Notes under the pieces: model-generated
What the model saw: the letters and a program-made list of their open reading frames with translations, nothing else
Told to the model about the DNA's origin: nothing
Database searches by the model: none
Program-made: the position numbers and the translations under genes
In this document: positions 28,549-37,500 of the stretch, one piece after another
How the letters are laid out: each line of letters begins with the position of its first letter
Numbering within the stretch: the stretch's first letter is position 1
Assembly (NCBI RefSeq): GCF_013402875.1
Contig: NZ_CP058579.1
Coordinates: forward strand, 3,844,001 to 3,908,000
DNA length: 64,000 nt
Source of the DNA: Halorarum salinum
GTDB lineage: Archaea > Halobacteriota > Halobacteria > Halobacteriales > Haloferacaceae
Direction: 5' to 3'

Positions 28549-28932
28549 ATGAAGCAGTACAAGATGCGCCGCGGAGAGCACCTCGAGGACCGGATGCCGG
28601 ACCTGAAGGGCGAGATCGAGGAGCGGTTCGGGCCGGTCTCCGGCACCGAGGAGCACGACGGCCACGAACTGTACGTCGTCGAGGAGCCCGACAACCCCGT
28701 CTTCGATCGGATCCTCGCCGGTGCAGCCTCCTACTCCGGCAAGAAGGACAAGCTCGCGGTCCACTTCGAGGAGCGACCGGCCGAGGAGGTCATCGCGGAG
28801 GGGAACGCCGACGCCGCTGCCGACGCCGTGGACGCCAAGAACTCCTTCCTGCTCGACGCCACGGGCCGGGACGCGAAGTCGCGCCGCGAGTCGCTGAAAC
28901 GCGAGGTCGAGGACGACGCGCCCGACTACTGA
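28549..28932 (+). CDS. DUF5611 family protein
   Basis: A 127-residue archaeal protein starting MKQYKMRRGEHLEDRMPDL, characteristic of a small family (DUF5611, from memory) of unknown function. Pattern: basic N-terminal strand, amphipathic helix, a beta region with HELYVVEEPDNPVFDRIL, and a charged C-terminal helix. Soluble, no metal motif. The ATG at 28549 follows a TTTAGG element at about 24 bases. Confidence 0.75.
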   Translation: MKQYKMRRGEHLEDRMPDLKGEIEERFGPVSGTEEHDGHELYVVEEPDNPVFDRILAGAASYSGKKDKLAVHFEERPAEEVIAEGNADAAADAVDAKNSFLLDATGRDAKSRRESLKREVEDDAPDY

Positions 28933-29354
28933 TTCTGGGCTCGTGTGGCCATTCAGTACCGGAGAGTCGGTAGCGACTGCACGACCTGCTCGTTAGCCCC
29001 GGAAGCCTCCGCCGCTCCCGACCCGTGGATCGATTCGGGTATCGTGGTGCGGTTCCCGAAGCCCCTGCGGCTGTCGACTCGGTAGACTGCTGCGCTCCTC
29101 GCTCCCTCCGGTCGCTGCGGTGCTTGGCGGTCCGTTCCTTCGCCGACCCACTGGAGAGCACGCTCTCCCGAGTTCAGGGCGCACGCGCCCGTGAAAGCCG
29201 CAGCCCCTTTCAGTCCGGCCCGGACCGCACCTCGCCCTCCCGTACCTCGGAGCACCCTCCTCGGAAACTCACCCCCGCTCGCAGGCTCGCTCGCGTGACC
29301 GAGGCGCGGCCGCAGTTCGCCACGACCCGTCGTCCCGACCGTAGTAACCCGGAA
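28933..29354. other. Intergenic between convergent DUF5611 and SDR genes
   Basis: No gene visible. Positions 29053 to about 29280 are copy D of the structured element in minus orientation. The flanks (28933-29050, 29281-29354) show nothing recognisable. Confidence 0.6.
29053..29280 (-). repeat. Structured intergenic element, copy D
   Basis: On the minus strand: left box GACTGAAAGGGGCT (29202-29215), outer stem AGCCGC/GCGGCT (29196-29201 with 29067-29072; weaker pairing beyond) and right box AGGGGCTTCGGG (29055-29066). The spacer has two hairpins: GGGCGC-AC-GCGCCC (29177-29190, extended by TTCA/TGAA) and GGAGAG-CACG-CTCTCC (29153-29168). Part of the 5' module (GGAGGGCGAGGTGCGGTCC-like) is recognisable to about 29245. 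Confidence 0.75.
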
Positions 29355-30089
29355 TCAGAGCCGCTCCGGCAGATACCCCCCGTCGACCTCCACGTTCTCG
29401 CCCGAGACGTACCCCGACTCCTCCAGCAGGAAGAAGGAGAGCACGTTCACCAGGTCCTCGACGGACGCCCACCGGCCCCGGGGGGCGTCCTCGGGGAACG
29501 CGTCGGAGGTCTCGACCACGTACGGCGAGACGGCGTTCACGGTGACCCCGTCGTCCTGGGTGTCGGCCGCGAGCATGCGCGTGAACATCAGCACGCCCGT
29601 CTTGGCGATGAAGTAGGGCGCGTTCTTCGGGTGGACCATCGACTTCCCGCTGCCGGCGTAGCCCACGTTGACGATGCGCCCCCACCCCCTCTCGCGCATC
29701 CCCGGCAGCGCGCGCTTCGAGCAGAGGTACGTCCCGTTGACGTTCGTGTGGAGGACGGTCTGCCACGTCTCGAACGGGATGTCCGCCCAGTGTTCCGGCG
29801 CGAACGCGCCGACGTTGTTCACGAGCACGTCGACGCCGCCGAGTTCGGACTCGACGTCCGCGAACAGGCCCTCCACCGCGTCCGGGTCGGTCACGTCCCC
29901 CTGGACCGTCGTCGCCGCGACGCCGCGCTCGCGGGCCTCCTCGGCCGTCGCCTCCGCCTCCGCGCCGCTCGTCCGGTAGTGGACCGCCACGTCGGCGCCG
30001 TACTCCGCGCACGCGAGCAGGAAGCCGCGGCCGATCCCCGTCGCGCTGCCGGTGACGAGGGCGGTCCGCCCGGTCAGGTCCGGTTCCAT
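29355..30089 (-). CDS. Short-chain dehydrogenase/reductase
   Basis: A 244-residue NAD(P)-binding SDR of the FabG-like classical type. Cofactor motif TGSATGIG (13-20), NNVG (91-94) and the active-site Y159-x3-K163 are present. The catalytic Ser expected about 15 residues before the Tyr is not there: the aligned segment reads NVGYAGS, placing Tyr144 at that point with a Ser three residues later. Some SDR subfamilies share this form, so activity is possible but altered. Substrate unknown; convergent with the DUF5611 gene. Confidence 0.85.
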   Translation of the reverse strand: MEPDLTGRTALVTGSATGIGRGFLLACAEYGADVAVHYRTSGAEAEATAEEARERGVAATTVQGDVTDPDAVEGLFADVESELGGVDVLVNNVGAFAPEHWADIPFETWQTVLHTNVNGTYLCSKRALPGMRERGWGRIVNVGYAGSGKSMVHPKNAPYFIAKTGVLMFTRMLAADTQDDGVTVNAVSPYVVETSDAFPEDAPRGRWASVEDLVNVLSFFLLEESGYVSGENVEVDGGYLPERL

Positions 30090-30168
30090 GCCCGTCCGCT
30101 CGCCCGCCGCCGACTAAACGCTGCCCACCGTCGCTACCCTTTTGATACAGGGGTCCAAGTCGCCGCGT

Positions 30169-30609
30169 ATGCCTATCGAAACCGTGCTGCTCGCGGTCGG
30201 TCGCGACGATGACGCTCGGATGAAACGAATGGTCGAGGCCGCCGTCGACCTGGCCGCCTCGGCGGACGCCCGAGTCATCGTGGCTCACGCCTTCCCAACG
30301 CAGGGATCCGTGGACGACGCGCTGGGCCGGCTCGACATCACCGGTGGATCGCCCGACGACGTGACCCGTCGCCTGGAGAGCGTCCGCGTCGCGCGGTCCG
30401 AACTCGAGGCGGCTGAGGTGAACTTCGAGATCCGTGGCCTCGTCGGCGACCCCGGCAGCGCCATCTCGGACCTGGCCGGCGAGGTCGGCGCCGACCGCGT
30501 CATCGTCGGCGGCCGGAAGCGCTCCCCCACCGGGAAGGCCGTCTTCGGCAGCACGGCCCAGGAGATCCTCCTGTCCGCGCCGTGCCCCGTCACGTTCGTG
30601 CGCGAGTGA
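30169..30609 (+). CDS. Universal stress protein (UspA family)
   Basis: A 146-residue single-domain USP. The N-terminal strand ETVLLAVGRDDD, the central VGDPGSAI and the ATP-binding pattern G-x2-G-x9-G-S/T (around GGRKRSPTGKAVFGS, residues ~112-126) mark an ATP-binding member. The TTTTGATA element (30139-30146) has its centre 26 bases before the ATG, a clean leaderless promoter. It is divergent from the SDR gene. Confidence 0.93.
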   Translation: MPIETVLLAVGRDDDARMKRMVEAAVDLAASADARVIVAHAFPTQGSVDDALGRLDITGGSPDDVTRRLESVRVARSELEAAEVNFEIRGLVGDPGSAISDLAGEVGADRVIVGGRKRSPTGKAVFGSTAQEILLSAPCPVTFVRE

Positions 30610-30773
30610 GTACTCGCTGGCTTCCTCGGAGGCTGGACGCCCGAGAGCGTCCCCGTCCCGTTCCGCGGCCCGGCACCGTCTGGGTTCGAACGCCCATCAG
30701 TTCGCCCGAATATTCACTCGCGGACGGGTGAGAAACGGCACCGTTACGTATCGCGGCGGTCACCGTACGAGTG

Positions 30774-31742
30774 ATGGCTTCGTACGTCGGCGTCGACCTC
30801 GGCGCGACGAACGTCCGCGCGGTGGTCGGCGACGAGGAGGCTCGAGTTCTGGGCCGGGCGAAACTTCCGACGCCCGACGGCCCCACCGGCATCGCGATCA
30901 CCGAGGCGGTCCTCGACGTGACCCGGGGCGCGTGCGCCGACGCCGGCGTCGACCCGAAGACCGTGCAAGCGGCCGCCGTCGCCTCGTTCGGGCCGTTCGA
31001 CCTCGCCGAGGGGGTCGTCGACAACCCGGCGAACTTCCCGGACACGGTCGGGCGCATCCCCCTCACGGGCCCGCTCTCCAACCTGCTCGGCACCGACGAG
31101 GTGCACCTCCACAACGACACCGCCGCGGGCGTCATCGGCGAGCGCTTCCACAGCGAGCGGAACCCCGACGACATGGTGTATCTCACCATCTCCTCGGGCA
31201 TCGGGACCGGGGTCTGCGTCGACGGCAACGTCCTCTCGGGGTGGGACGGCAACGCCGGCGAGTTCGGCCACGTCGTCGTCGACCCCGACGGCGCGATGAC
31301 GTGCGGGTGCGGCCGGGAGGGCCACTGGGAGGCGTACTGCTCGGGCGAGAACGTCCCCCGGTACGCCCGCCACCTGTTCGGGACGACCGACACCCCCACG
31401 GACCTCCCCGTGAACGCCGACGGCTTCGACGCCGCCGACGTGTTCGGCGCACACGGCTCGGACCCCCTCGCGGACCTCGTCGTCGAACGCGTCCAGCGGT
31501 GGAACGTGCTGGGCGTGGCGAACATCGTCCACGCGTACGCGCCGCTCGTCGTCATCGTCGGCGGCGCGGTCGCGATCCACAACCCGGAACTCGTCGTCGA
31601 CCACCTGAACGAGCGGCTCGCCCCGGAGGTGTTCACCAACGTCCCGGAGGTCCGGCTCACCGAACTCGGCGACGACGTGGTCGTGAAGGGCGCGCTCGCC
31701 TCCGCGCTCACCGACGGCACCGGCGACCGGAGCCGGCTGTAA
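30774..31742 (+). CDS. ROK family sugar kinase (glucokinase-like)
   Basis: A 322-residue ROK kinase, probably phosphorylating glucose or another hexose with ATP. Features: phosphate loop GVDLGATNVRA (6-16), HNDTAAGVIGER, GIGTGVCVDGNVLSG, the GEFGHVVVDP segment, and the metal motif CGCGREGHWEAY in which the third Cys of usual ROK proteins is a His. The ATG at 30774 is preferred over a GTG three bases upstream. It could also be a sugar-specific regulator-type ROK, but there is no HTH domain. Confidence 0.87.
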   Translation: MASYVGVDLGATNVRAVVGDEEARVLGRAKLPTPDGPTGIAITEAVLDVTRGACADAGVDPKTVQAAAVASFGPFDLAEGVVDNPANFPDTVGRIPLTGPLSNLLGTDEVHLHNDTAAGVIGERFHSERNPDDMVYLTISSGIGTGVCVDGNVLSGWDGNAGEFGHVVVDPDGAMTCGCGREGHWEAYCSGENVPRYARHLFGTTDTPTDLPVNADGFDAADVFGAHGSDPLADLVVERVQRWNVLGVANIVHAYAPLVVIVGGAVAIHNPELVVDHLNERLAPEVFTNVPEVRLTELGDDVVVKGALASALTDGTGDRSRL

Positions 31743-31798
31743 CCGGCCGGCGCGTTCGACTCCGCCACGTCTATGCCCGCCCGCCCCGCAACTGGGGT

Positions 31799-33304
31799 AT
31801 GCGACGACGCGACGCGCTCCGCGCGGGCGGGGCCCTCCTCGGGGCGGGACTGCTCCCCGGCCGCGCGGTCGCGGACGCCGCCGGCGTGGCGGGCTCCGAC
31901 GCGACCGGCGTCGGGGACTCCGACGTGGTCGGTTCCGACGGCTACGAGCCGATCGGCCGGCTCGACCTCGAGGGGACCAAGGAGGCCGTCGTCGGGCCCG
32001 ACGGCGAGGCGGCGTACCTGGCGCTGACGAACGGCTACGCGACGGTCGACCTCTCGGACCCGTCGAATCCGGCCGTCCTCGCCGAGCGCCGCGGGCTCCG
32101 GGAGGACGCCGAGGCCGGCGCGCTGCGGCAGGTGTACGACGTGAAACACGACGACGACACGCTCGCGGTCGTCGGCCCGGCGAACCCGGGCGTCGAGGGG
32201 TCGTCCGGCGCGCTGCTGGTCGACGTCTCCGATCCCGGCGCCCCCGGGGAGCGGGCGTTCTTCGGGACCGACTACCCCATCCACAACTGCTTTCTCGACG
32301 GCTCGACGCTGTATCTCACGGGGAACGGGGCCGGCGGAAACCCGCTCGTCGTCGTCGATGTCGGCGGCGGGGAGCCGACCGAACTGGCGCGCTGGTCGCT
32401 CACCGACCACGAGGCGGCCTGGCGGGACGTCGCCCCCGGCCTCCGGGTGCTCCACGACGTGTGGGTGAACGACGGCCTCGCCGCGCTCGTGTACTGGGAC
32501 GCCGGGACGTACCTGCTCGACGTGAGCGACCCCGCCGCGCCCGAACACGTCGGAACGGTCCCCGCCGGCGACCCCGCGGAACTCGCGGACCCGCCGGCCC
32601 GCGAAGCGCTCCTCCCGCCGGGGAACCACCACTACGCCGCCACCGACCCCGCGAACGACCTGCTCGCGATCGGGATGGAGTCGTGGGGCGCGCTCGTCGA
32701 CGAGGACGGGGAGTACGAGGGCGGGCCCAGCGGCGTGGAGCTGTACGACGTCTCCGACCCGAGCGAGCCCGAACTCCTGTCCGCCGTCGCGTCCCCGGAG
32801 TCGCCCGACCCGACCTACTCGGGCGTCTGGACCACCGCGCACAACCTCGAGTTCCGCGACGGGACGCTGTACACGTCCTGGTACCAGGGCGGCGTGAAGC
32901 GACACGACCTGACCGACCCGACCGACCCGGTCGAGGAGACGTGGTGGGTCGACCCCGACGAGACGAGCTTCTGGACCGCGCGGACGGCCGTCCCGGACGA
33001 GTTCTTCGTCGCCTCCTCGATGGACATCGGGGAGACGACGGCCGGACTGTGGACGTTCCCGGACGAACCCGGCGTCGGCGGGAACCCGGACGCGCTCGCC
33101 GAGGGTGGCTCGACCGACGCGCCGGGCGCGACCGGAACGTCGACGGCGACGTCCTCGCCGACGACCGCGACCCCGCCGCCGGCCGCGACGCCGACGGCGA
33201 CGTCGACCGGGAGCCCCACCGAGACGGCCGGATCGGGCTTCGGCGCGCTCGCGACGCTGGGTGGGGCGAGCCTGGCACTCCTGCGGGCGCTCGGCGGGCG
33301 TTAG
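31799..33304 (+). CDS. Exported LVIVD-repeat propeller protein
   Basis: A 501-residue cell-surface or secreted protein. The N-terminus [17 protein letters not shown] is a Tat signal peptide, the usual export route in haloarchaea. The body has repeated LVIVD-type blades ([40 protein letters not shown]), predicted to form a beta-propeller. Residues ~440-480 are a Thr/Pro/Ala linker, followed by [19 protein letters not shown] and a final GGR, resembling a degenerate PGF-CTERM sorting tail. Ligand unknown. Confidence 0.82.
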   Translation: MRRRDALRAGGALLGAGLLPGRAVADAAGVAGSDATGVGDSDVVGSDGYEPIGRLDLEGTKEAVVGPDGEAAYLALTNGYATVDLSDPSNPAVLAERRGLREDAEAGALRQVYDVKHDDDTLAVVGPANPGVEGSSGALLVDVSDPGAPGERAFFGTDYPIHNCFLDGSTLYLTGNGAGGNPLVVVDVGGGEPTELARWSLTDHEAAWRDVAPGLRVLHDVWVNDGLAALVYWDAGTYLLDVSDPAAPEHVGTVPAGDPAELADPPAREALLPPGNHHYAATDPANDLLAIGMESWGALVDEDGEYEGGPSGVELYDVSDPSEPELLSAVASPESPDPTYSGVWTTAHNLEFRDGTLYTSWYQGGVKRHDLTDPTDPVEETWWVDPDETSFWTARTAVPDEFFVASSMDIGETTAGLWTFPDEPGVGGNPDALAEGGSTDAPGATGTSTATSSPTTATPPPAATPTATSTGSPTETAGSGFGALATLGGASLALLRALGGR

Positions 33305-33386
33305 GAACCCTGACACACTTTCCTTCGGGGAACTCCGGATCGGTCGAACCGCAAGCTTTCAAGGCTCCGACCCCTACGAGGAGGTA

Positions 33387-33707
33387 ATGAACGACCTCGC
33401 CGAGCGCGTGGAGGAGTGGATGGTCGGGCAGATGCCGATCATCCGGATGCACGGCGGCACGAGCGTCGTGCGCGAGGCCGACCCCGAGGAGGGGCTGGTC
33501 GTCGTCGAACTCGGAGGGACGTGTTCGGGCTGTGGCATTTCCGACGTCACGGCCCAGAACATCAAACGCGACCTCATCATGGACGTCGAGGAGGTCGAGG
33601 ACGTGCAGGTGAAGGTGCCGGACACGGGCGACATGGGCGCGAGCACGGTCGAGGGCGGCCGCGGCGGCGAACTCCAGTTCTCGACCGAGTCGTCCGACCA
33701 CTTCTGA
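33387..33707 (+). CDS. NifU C-terminal domain-like protein
   Basis: A 106-residue stand-alone NifU C-terminal (NFU) domain with the cluster-binding motif CSGCG (about 49-53), implying transient Fe-S cluster carriage to target proteins. Acidic residues dominate the N-terminus and the last 20 residues. Unlike most genes here it has a strong Shine-Dalgarno sequence, GAGGAGGT, two bases before the ATG, so it is probably translated from a leadered mRNA. Confidence 0.9.
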   Translation: MNDLAERVEEWMVGQMPIIRMHGGTSVVREADPEEGLVVVELGGTCSGCGISDVTAQNIKRDLIMDVEEVEDVQVKVPDTGDMGASTVEGGRGGELQFSTESSDHF

Positions 33708-34185
33708 ACGGGTCGGAACGTCGCGGGGACCGGGTCGCCTGGTCCGCCGCTCGCCCCCCTCCCGGAATTCCGACCGTTCGTCTATCTTTCGTTCGTTTTC
33801 ATAGACGCATGTTCGTGGAAACGGGGATTCGTAATGATACACCTTATACTCGAACGGTGCATCTATGGACAAACTTTATCCGGTGTTCCCTGCCAGTATC
33901 GGTCGCAATGTCCGATGGAAACGAAACGCTCGGTCGGTTCTGGTCCGCCGCTCCGTTCCCGCTGCCAGGGGAGCGTCGCCGGCGCGGGCCGGCCCGGACG
34001 AGAGGAGCGAAACGCCGGAGGTGGTCGACGGGCCGGTGAGCGTCCGAGACACCATCCGGCCCGCCCTGCCGTAGTCGCGGGCCAACCACTACCTGCCTTC
34101 ACCGCTGGAGGCTCCTACGTGTGAGAGCGGTCCGCGCCGCCGCGCGGGCCCACCCGGTCGGTGCCGCCGCCGTCGCTCGGCGACG
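33708..34185. other. Intergenic with an A+T-richer block and possible relic gene
   Basis: The 478-base gap lies between convergent genes. Bases 33775-33930 are clearly A+T-richer than the flanks. Two short frames look partly protein-like: ATG 33908-34039 (43 codons, starting MSDGNETLGRFW) and ATG 33865-34074, whose C-terminal part (PEVVDGPVSVRDTIRP) has typical haloarchaeal composition. A TATA-like CTTTATCC (33872-33879) precedes the first. One small gene broken by a frameshift would explain both; evidence is weak. Confidence 0.3.
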
Positions 34186-36096
34186 TCACGCCGGCACGAC
34201 CGTTATCGTCCGCTTCCTGTCGATCGCGTCCTCGAGTTCCTCGGCGATCGCCGACCCGCGCGACACCTGGATGTCGCCGCCGCGCCCCACCGTCGCCGTG
34301 AACAGGTACTCGCCGTCCGCGCGCACCTCCACCGTCTCGCCGACGTGCTCGTCCATCCGGACGACGACGTGGCGGCTGGTGATCTCGGGCTGGACGACCT
34401 GCCCCTGCGGCTTCGGCGTTCCGCCCGCGGTCCCGGCACCGCCCGCGTCCCCTCCCCGTGCCCCGCCGTCGGCCGCGTCGAAGCCGCTCGCGCCGCCGGA
34501 GTCGGCGGGCCGCTCCGAGTGGGTCCGCACGTCGATGTCGATGCCGAGCCTGTTCTCGATGTCGGAAATGCGGCCGCCGCCCTTCCCGATGACGTAGCTG
34601 ATGTCGTCCTCGTCCACGTAGACGATCGCCTCGTTCTGTCCCCGGAGTTCGACCTCGACGTGCCCGCGGGCGACCGACCGGATCTCCCGCTCGATCTCCT
34701 GTTTCGCGATGCGGCCGACGCCCGTCTCGGGCTCGTCCTCCTCGTCGCCGAGCGGGACGGTGACGACCTGCCGGTTGAACGTGTAGATCTCGAAGGCGGG
34801 GACGCCGGTCTCGAAGTCGACGACCTGGATGACCGGACGCGCGAGGTCCTCGGCGGTGAGCCCCGACGGCACCTTCACCTCCGTCGTCACGTCGTAGACG
34901 GTGTCCACCTCCCCGGCCTCGATGAAGACGACGGTGTCGACCACCTGCGGGATCATCCCGAGTTCGACGCGGCCGACGAGCCGCTGGAGCGCGTCGATGG
35001 CGCGGGTCGCGTGGGTCACCCCGACCAGGCCGACCCCGGCGAGCCGCATGTCCGCGAACACCTCGAAGTCGTGGGTCTTGCGGACCTCGTCGTAGATGGT
35101 GTAGTCCGGACGCACGAGCAGGAGCGAGTCGGCCGTCTTGGCCATGTCGCCGCCGAGCGCGGTGTACTGGGTGATCTCCTCGGACACCTGCAGGTCGCGC
35201 GGCTTCTCCATCGTCTTCACCGCGTAGTCGTTCTCGTTCAGGAACTCCGCGACCGCCTGCGCGAACGTCGACTTGCCGGCGCCGGGCGCGCCCGCGATGA
35301 GCACGCCGCGCTGGCGCTCGAGGAAGCGCTCGCGCAGTTCGTCCGCGAACTCGTAGTCGTCGAGCGTCGTCTTCGCGACCGGCCGGACCGCCGTGATCTC
35401 GATGGCGTCCGAGAACGGCGGCCGGGCGACCGCGACCCGGTAGTTGCGGTACTGGACGATGGTCATCCCGGGCTCGGAGAGCTCGATGAACCCCTGGGGG
35501 GACGCGCGGGCCGTCGCCTCCACGTCGTTGGCCCAGTCGGCCATCTGCTCCTCGGAGACGACCTCGTCGTCGATGAAGACGTAGCGCATCTCCCCGATGG
35601 TGCCGCGCTTGGCCTTCGGCCGCGTGCCGGTCTTCAGGTGGACCGACATCGTGTCCTCCGTGAAGAACGACTCGATGGCGAGCCCGTCGTCCTTCCGGCC
35701 GCGTACCTCGGCCTCGACGTACTCGACGTCGAGCCCCGTCGCCTCGCCGGTCTCGGCCTGCACGTAGTCGCTCGTGAGGAGGGTCGCGTCGTGTTCGACC
35801 GCGAGCGCCCTGATGAGCGCGTCGACGTCGCCCTCGCCGGCGCCCTCCTGTTCGGCCGCCGAGGGGCGCCGGCCGACGAACTCGGCCTCGACGGTCCCCT
35901 CCTTCGCGAACTCGGCGAGCCGCTGGAGTTCGGCGATGCCGTCCCAGCCGGTGTCGAGGCCCTCGTTGGCCTGCCGTTCCAGCTCCGCGACGACGGCCTC
36001 GGGGACGAACACCGTCGCTCCCTCGTAGCGACCGTCCTCGACCCGTTCGGACACGCGTCCGTCGACGACGGCGCTGGTGTCCGGTACGACGTTCAT
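34186..36096 (-). CDS. PIN-ATPase-KH protein
   Basis: A 636-residue archaeal protein with a PIN nuclease domain first (VVPDTSAVVDGR with Asp6; later acidic residues around 90-110), a PilT/VirB11-like ATPase core with Walker A GAPGAGKST (~272) and Walker B-like DEVRKTHD (~337), and a KH domain (DISYVIGKGGGRISDIENRLG, ~500-520). A Gly/Ala linker and a TRAM-like final domain (HVGETVEVRADGEY) follow. Known in most archaea, role unsettled; RNA processing or ribosome-linked work is likely. Start ATG 36096. Confidence 0.9.
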   Translation of the reverse strand: MNVVPDTSAVVDGRVSERVEDGRYEGATVFVPEAVVAELERQANEGLDTGWDGIAELQRLAEFAKEGTVEAEFVGRRPSAAEQEGAGEGDVDALIRALAVEHDATLLTSDYVQAETGEATGLDVEYVEAEVRGRKDDGLAIESFFTEDTMSVHLKTGTRPKAKRGTIGEMRYVFIDDEVVSEEQMADWANDVEATARASPQGFIELSEPGMTIVQYRNYRVAVARPPFSDAIEITAVRPVAKTTLDDYEFADELRERFLERQRGVLIAGAPGAGKSTFAQAVAEFLNENDYAVKTMEKPRDLQVSEEITQYTALGGDMAKTADSLLLVRPDYTIYDEVRKTHDFEVFADMRLAGVGLVGVTHATRAIDALQRLVGRVELGMIPQVVDTVVFIEAGEVDTVYDVTTEVKVPSGLTAEDLARPVIQVVDFETGVPAFEIYTFNRQVVTVPLGDEEDEPETGVGRIAKQEIEREIRSVARGHVEVELRGQNEAIVYVDEDDISYVIGKGGGRISDIENRLGIDIDVRTHSERPADSGGASGFDAADGGARGGDAGGAGTAGGTPKPQGQVVQPEITSRHVVVRMDEHVGETVEVRADGEYLFTATVGRGGDIQVSRGSAIAEELEDAIDRKRTITVVPA

Positions 36097-36352
36097 ACGC
36101 CCACTCCGGTCGGCTCACCCATAAAATCCGCGTGTACGGCCGGCGTGAGGGACGCCTCCCCCGTCGGTCGTCGTCGTTGCCCGCGGCTCATCGTCGACGT
36201 CCCCGGCCGTTCCACCCGGGGCCGCAACAGCAAGCAGAACGGTTTGGGCCGTGGAGCCGACCGTGCCGGACGCCGCGGGGAAGCCGCATCGATCCCTCCG
36301 ACCCCTGCATATGGTAGCACGCCACTGATTGACGCAGTCGCCCTCACGGAGA

Positions 36353-36368
36353 ACGGGTGTAACCCGTG
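36353..36368 (+). promoter_or_regulatory. Hairpin over the catalase start codon
   Basis: ACGGGT-GTA-ACCCGT (36353-36367) is a perfect 6-bp inverted repeat whose right arm contains the first two bases of the GTG start codon (36366-36368). It could be an operator, or an mRNA hairpin that limits initiation. No clear TATA box stands at the leaderless distance; CATATGG near 36308-36314 is a weak candidate. Confidence 0.45.
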
Positions 36369-37178
36369 TTCTTTCACGACGACGAACTCCAGTTCGAGGT
36401 CGAGGTCGAGGAACCGAACCCGTACTTCGCGAAGATGCTCCAGCAGGCCATCGGCGGCGCGGAGGGCGAGATGCGCGTCGCGCTCCAGTACATGTTCCAG
36501 GCGTTCGCGGTGCCGGCCGAGAAGCAGGAGTTCCGGCGGCTCCTGATGGAGACCGCCTGCGAGGAGCTCGGACACATCGAGATGCTCGCGACTGCCGTGA
36601 GCAAGAACCTCGCCGGGGCCCCCGAGGAGCTCCGCGAGGAGGCGCGCGAGGACGCGGTCATCGACGCGATGATGAGCGGCGGACAGCCACGGCAGGCGCT
36701 CTCGGCCGGCCTCCACGCGATGCCCGTCGACAGCAACGGGGTCCCGTTCACCGGCGGGTACGTCGTCGCGAGCGGCAACCTCGCGGCGGACATGTACGCC
36801 AACGTGATGGCCGAGTCCACCGGCCGGCTGCTGGCGACGCGCCTCTACGAGTTCACCGACGACCCCGGCATGAAGGACATGCTCGCGTACCTCATCGCGC
36901 GGGACACGATGCACCAGAACCAGTGGCACGCGGCGCTCGAGGACATGGGCGAGCACGTCCCGGTGCCGGCGAGCTTCCCGCAGGAGAAGGAGAACGACGA
37001 CTGGAACTACGCGTTCATGTCCACGTACCGGGAGGAGCGGGAGGACCCCGGGCGGCCGTGGACGGAGGGCACCTCCTTCGACGGGAAGGAGGAGTTCACC
37101 TACAGCCCCGACCAGCCCGGCGGCGGCCCCCCGGACCTCGAGGAGGTAATCGACGAGATGTACAACGAGGTGAACTGA
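36366..37178 (+). CDS. Manganese catalase
   Basis: A non-haem catalase that destroys hydrogen peroxide with a dimanganese centre. Ferritin-like helices carry the ligands: Glu35 (EGEMRVALQYMFQAF), Glu66/Glu67 and His70 (CEELGHIEM), Glu near 150 and His near 182. 270 residues. The start is GTG at 36366 (MFFHDDELQFEVEVEEPNP matches the family N-terminus); no ATG upstream is in frame. The C-terminal ~60 residues are a Gly/Pro-rich tail typical of the family. Confidence 0.92.
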   Translation: MFFHDDELQFEVEVEEPNPYFAKMLQQAIGGAEGEMRVALQYMFQAFAVPAEKQEFRRLLMETACEELGHIEMLATAVSKNLAGAPEELREEAREDAVIDAMMSGGQPRQALSAGLHAMPVDSNGVPFTGGYVVASGNLAADMYANVMAESTGRLLATRLYEFTDDPGMKDMLAYLIARDTMHQNQWHAALEDMGEHVPVPASFPQEKENDDWNYAFMSTYREEREDPGRPWTEGTSFDGKEEFTYSPDQPGGGPPDLEEVIDEMYNEVN

Positions 37179-37265
37179 CGGCGGCGGGCGGGCCGACGGC
37201 GGGTCGCGTCGCTCGCAGGGGCGTCGCGGGCGAAGCCGTCGCGAGCGGGACGGCCCCTCGGCGAC

Positions 37266-37391
37266 TCACTCCTCGTCGTCCTCCGGTTCCCTGTCGTCGG
37301 GGGACTCGTGTTCCGTCTCGGTCCACTCCTCCTCGTCGACGTCCGCCCCTCCGCCGTCGTCGGAGTCGTCGGCCCCGTTTTCGTCGGTCAT
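37266..37391 (-). CDS. Tiny acidic hypothetical protein
   Basis: A 41-residue frame almost entirely made of Asp, Glu and small polar residues, starting MTDENGADD. Composition is typical for short haloarchaeal hypothetical proteins, and the start at 37391 has room for a promoter upstream. There is no motif. It lies between the catalase and the divergent M20 peptidase; it may be real or a chance acidic frame. Confidence 0.4.
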   Translation of the reverse strand: MTDENGADDSDDGGGADVDEEEWTETEHESPDDREPEDDEE

Positions 37392-37500
37392 GCGTCGGGA
37401 CGTTCGCGCGGAACGGGCAAAACCGCGGCGGCCGTCGGCGGGGCCGCGCGCGAACGTCCGCCTCCACGAACGTTTTGTCCCCGCTGACGGATGGGGTGAC

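Noticed and set aside
30590-33316. Long antisense frame over the ROK kinase and LVIVD genes
   Set aside because: Arg/Gly/Val-rich shadow of two clear genes on the other strand; no motif and no sensible start.
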